Below are positions 6,049 to 6,288 of a DNA stretch of 6,288 nucleotides, piece after piece. Made by a program: the position numbers and the translations under genes. Within the stretch, counting starts at the first letter, position 1. Each line of letters opens with the position of its first letter. The stretch is from Parachlamydiales bacterium (GTDB taxonomy: Bacteria > Chlamydiota > Chlamydiia > Chlamydiales > Rhabdochlamydiaceae). Location of the stretch: NCBI GenBank assembly GCA_020050965.1, contig JAGVJV010000146.1:1-6288 (forward strand), in the 5' to 3' direction. Under the pieces are notes generated by a model. The model was not told the origin of the DNA and made no database searches. It worked only from the letters and a program-made list of their open reading frames with translations.

Positions 6049-6288
6049 AAAAACAGCCATTACCCCCACAAGAGAAGAAGACTATCCAGAATGGTACCAG
6101 CAAGTGATTAAGGCCGCTGACTTGGCTGAAAATGCCCCCGTGCGCGGCTGCATGGTCATCAAACCCTGGGGATATAAACTGTGGGAAAACATCCAATTTC
6201 TCCTCAACCAAGAGTTCAAGGCCATCGGTGTTGAAAATGCCTATTTCCCCCTCTTCATTCCCCTAAGCTACCTAGAAAAAGAGGCGAA
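6041..6288 (+). CDS. proS: Prolyl-tRNA synthetase, archaeal/eukaryotic type (N-terminal fragment, runs off window)
   Basis: The first 82 codons of a class II aminoacyl-tRNA synthetase are present and the rest lies outside the window. The enzyme charges tRNA-Pro with proline. REEDYPEWYQQVIKAADLA (11-29), PVRGCMVIKPWGYKLWE (33-49) and the motif-1 region GVENAYFPLFIP (63-74) match the archaeal/eukaryotic-like ProRS class (often called ProS type 3). Bacterial type 1 enzymes begin differently and carry a YbaK-like editing insertion between motifs 2 and 3. The ATG at 6041 lies inside the lplA-like gene, overlapping its stop by 8 bases in another frame. No Shine-Dalgarno is visible, so reinitiation after lplA is the likely mode of translation. 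Family conservation begins within about ten residues of this ATG, which supports the start. Confidence 0.95.
   Translation, partial: MTKKTAITPTREEDYPEWYQQVIKAADLAENAPVRGCMVIKPWGYKLWENIQFLLNQEFKAIGVENAYFPLFIPLSYLEKEA

Noticed and set aside
6020..6211. 63-codon minus-strand open frame at the right end
   Set aside because: It is antisense to the start of proS, whose family match is unambiguous.

Overview
This window most likely comes from a member of the Chlamydiae, probably an environmental or amoeba-associated lineage (Parachlamydiales) rather than a vertebrate Chlamydia. The evidence is a ClpC of distinctly chlamydial appearance, a neighbouring lipoate-ligase-like gene (as I recall, clpC and such a gene are also adjacent in Chlamydia), and a short RsmI-like methylase of the type chlamydiae carry. 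Base composition and the DUF4143 ATPase fit a larger-genome environmental relative. This taxonomic reading is an inference and was not checked by a search.

Layout from left to right. The window opens with the last 50 codons of a plus-strand gene that resembles the C-terminal tail of a patatin-like phospholipase. It is followed by a complete SAM-dependent methylase (185-877) whose only good promoter places transcription start almost on the ATG. A 10-bp hairpin (895-919) and a new promoter then separate it from a complete AAA+ ATPase with a C-terminal DUF4143/PD-(D/E)XK-like domain (987-2255). That gene is clearly more A+T-rich than its flanks and looks like an acquisition. It converges on clpC (4939-2417, minus strand). 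Between the two stop codons lies a 170-bp near-perfect palindrome whose outer ends overlap both stop codons. It is the most unusual structure in the window.

Upstream of clpC, a 168-bp divergent promoter region also drives a rightward cluster: a DUF1653 protein (5108-5338), a lipoate-protein-ligase-like protein (5326-6048) and the start of prolyl-tRNA synthetase (6041 to the window end). These genes overlap by 13 and 8 bases, so they are very probably one translationally coupled operon. The synthetase is of the archaeal/eukaryotic class, not the long bacterial class.

Functionally, most of the window is housekeeping: regulated proteolysis (ClpC), cofactor attachment or scavenging (lipoate ligase), tRNA charging (ProS) and probable RNA methylation (RsmI-like). 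The accessory part is the ATPase gene plus the palindrome. I found no RNA genes, CRISPR array, complete insertion sequence or replication origin, and no gene-free stretch reaches 300 bases.
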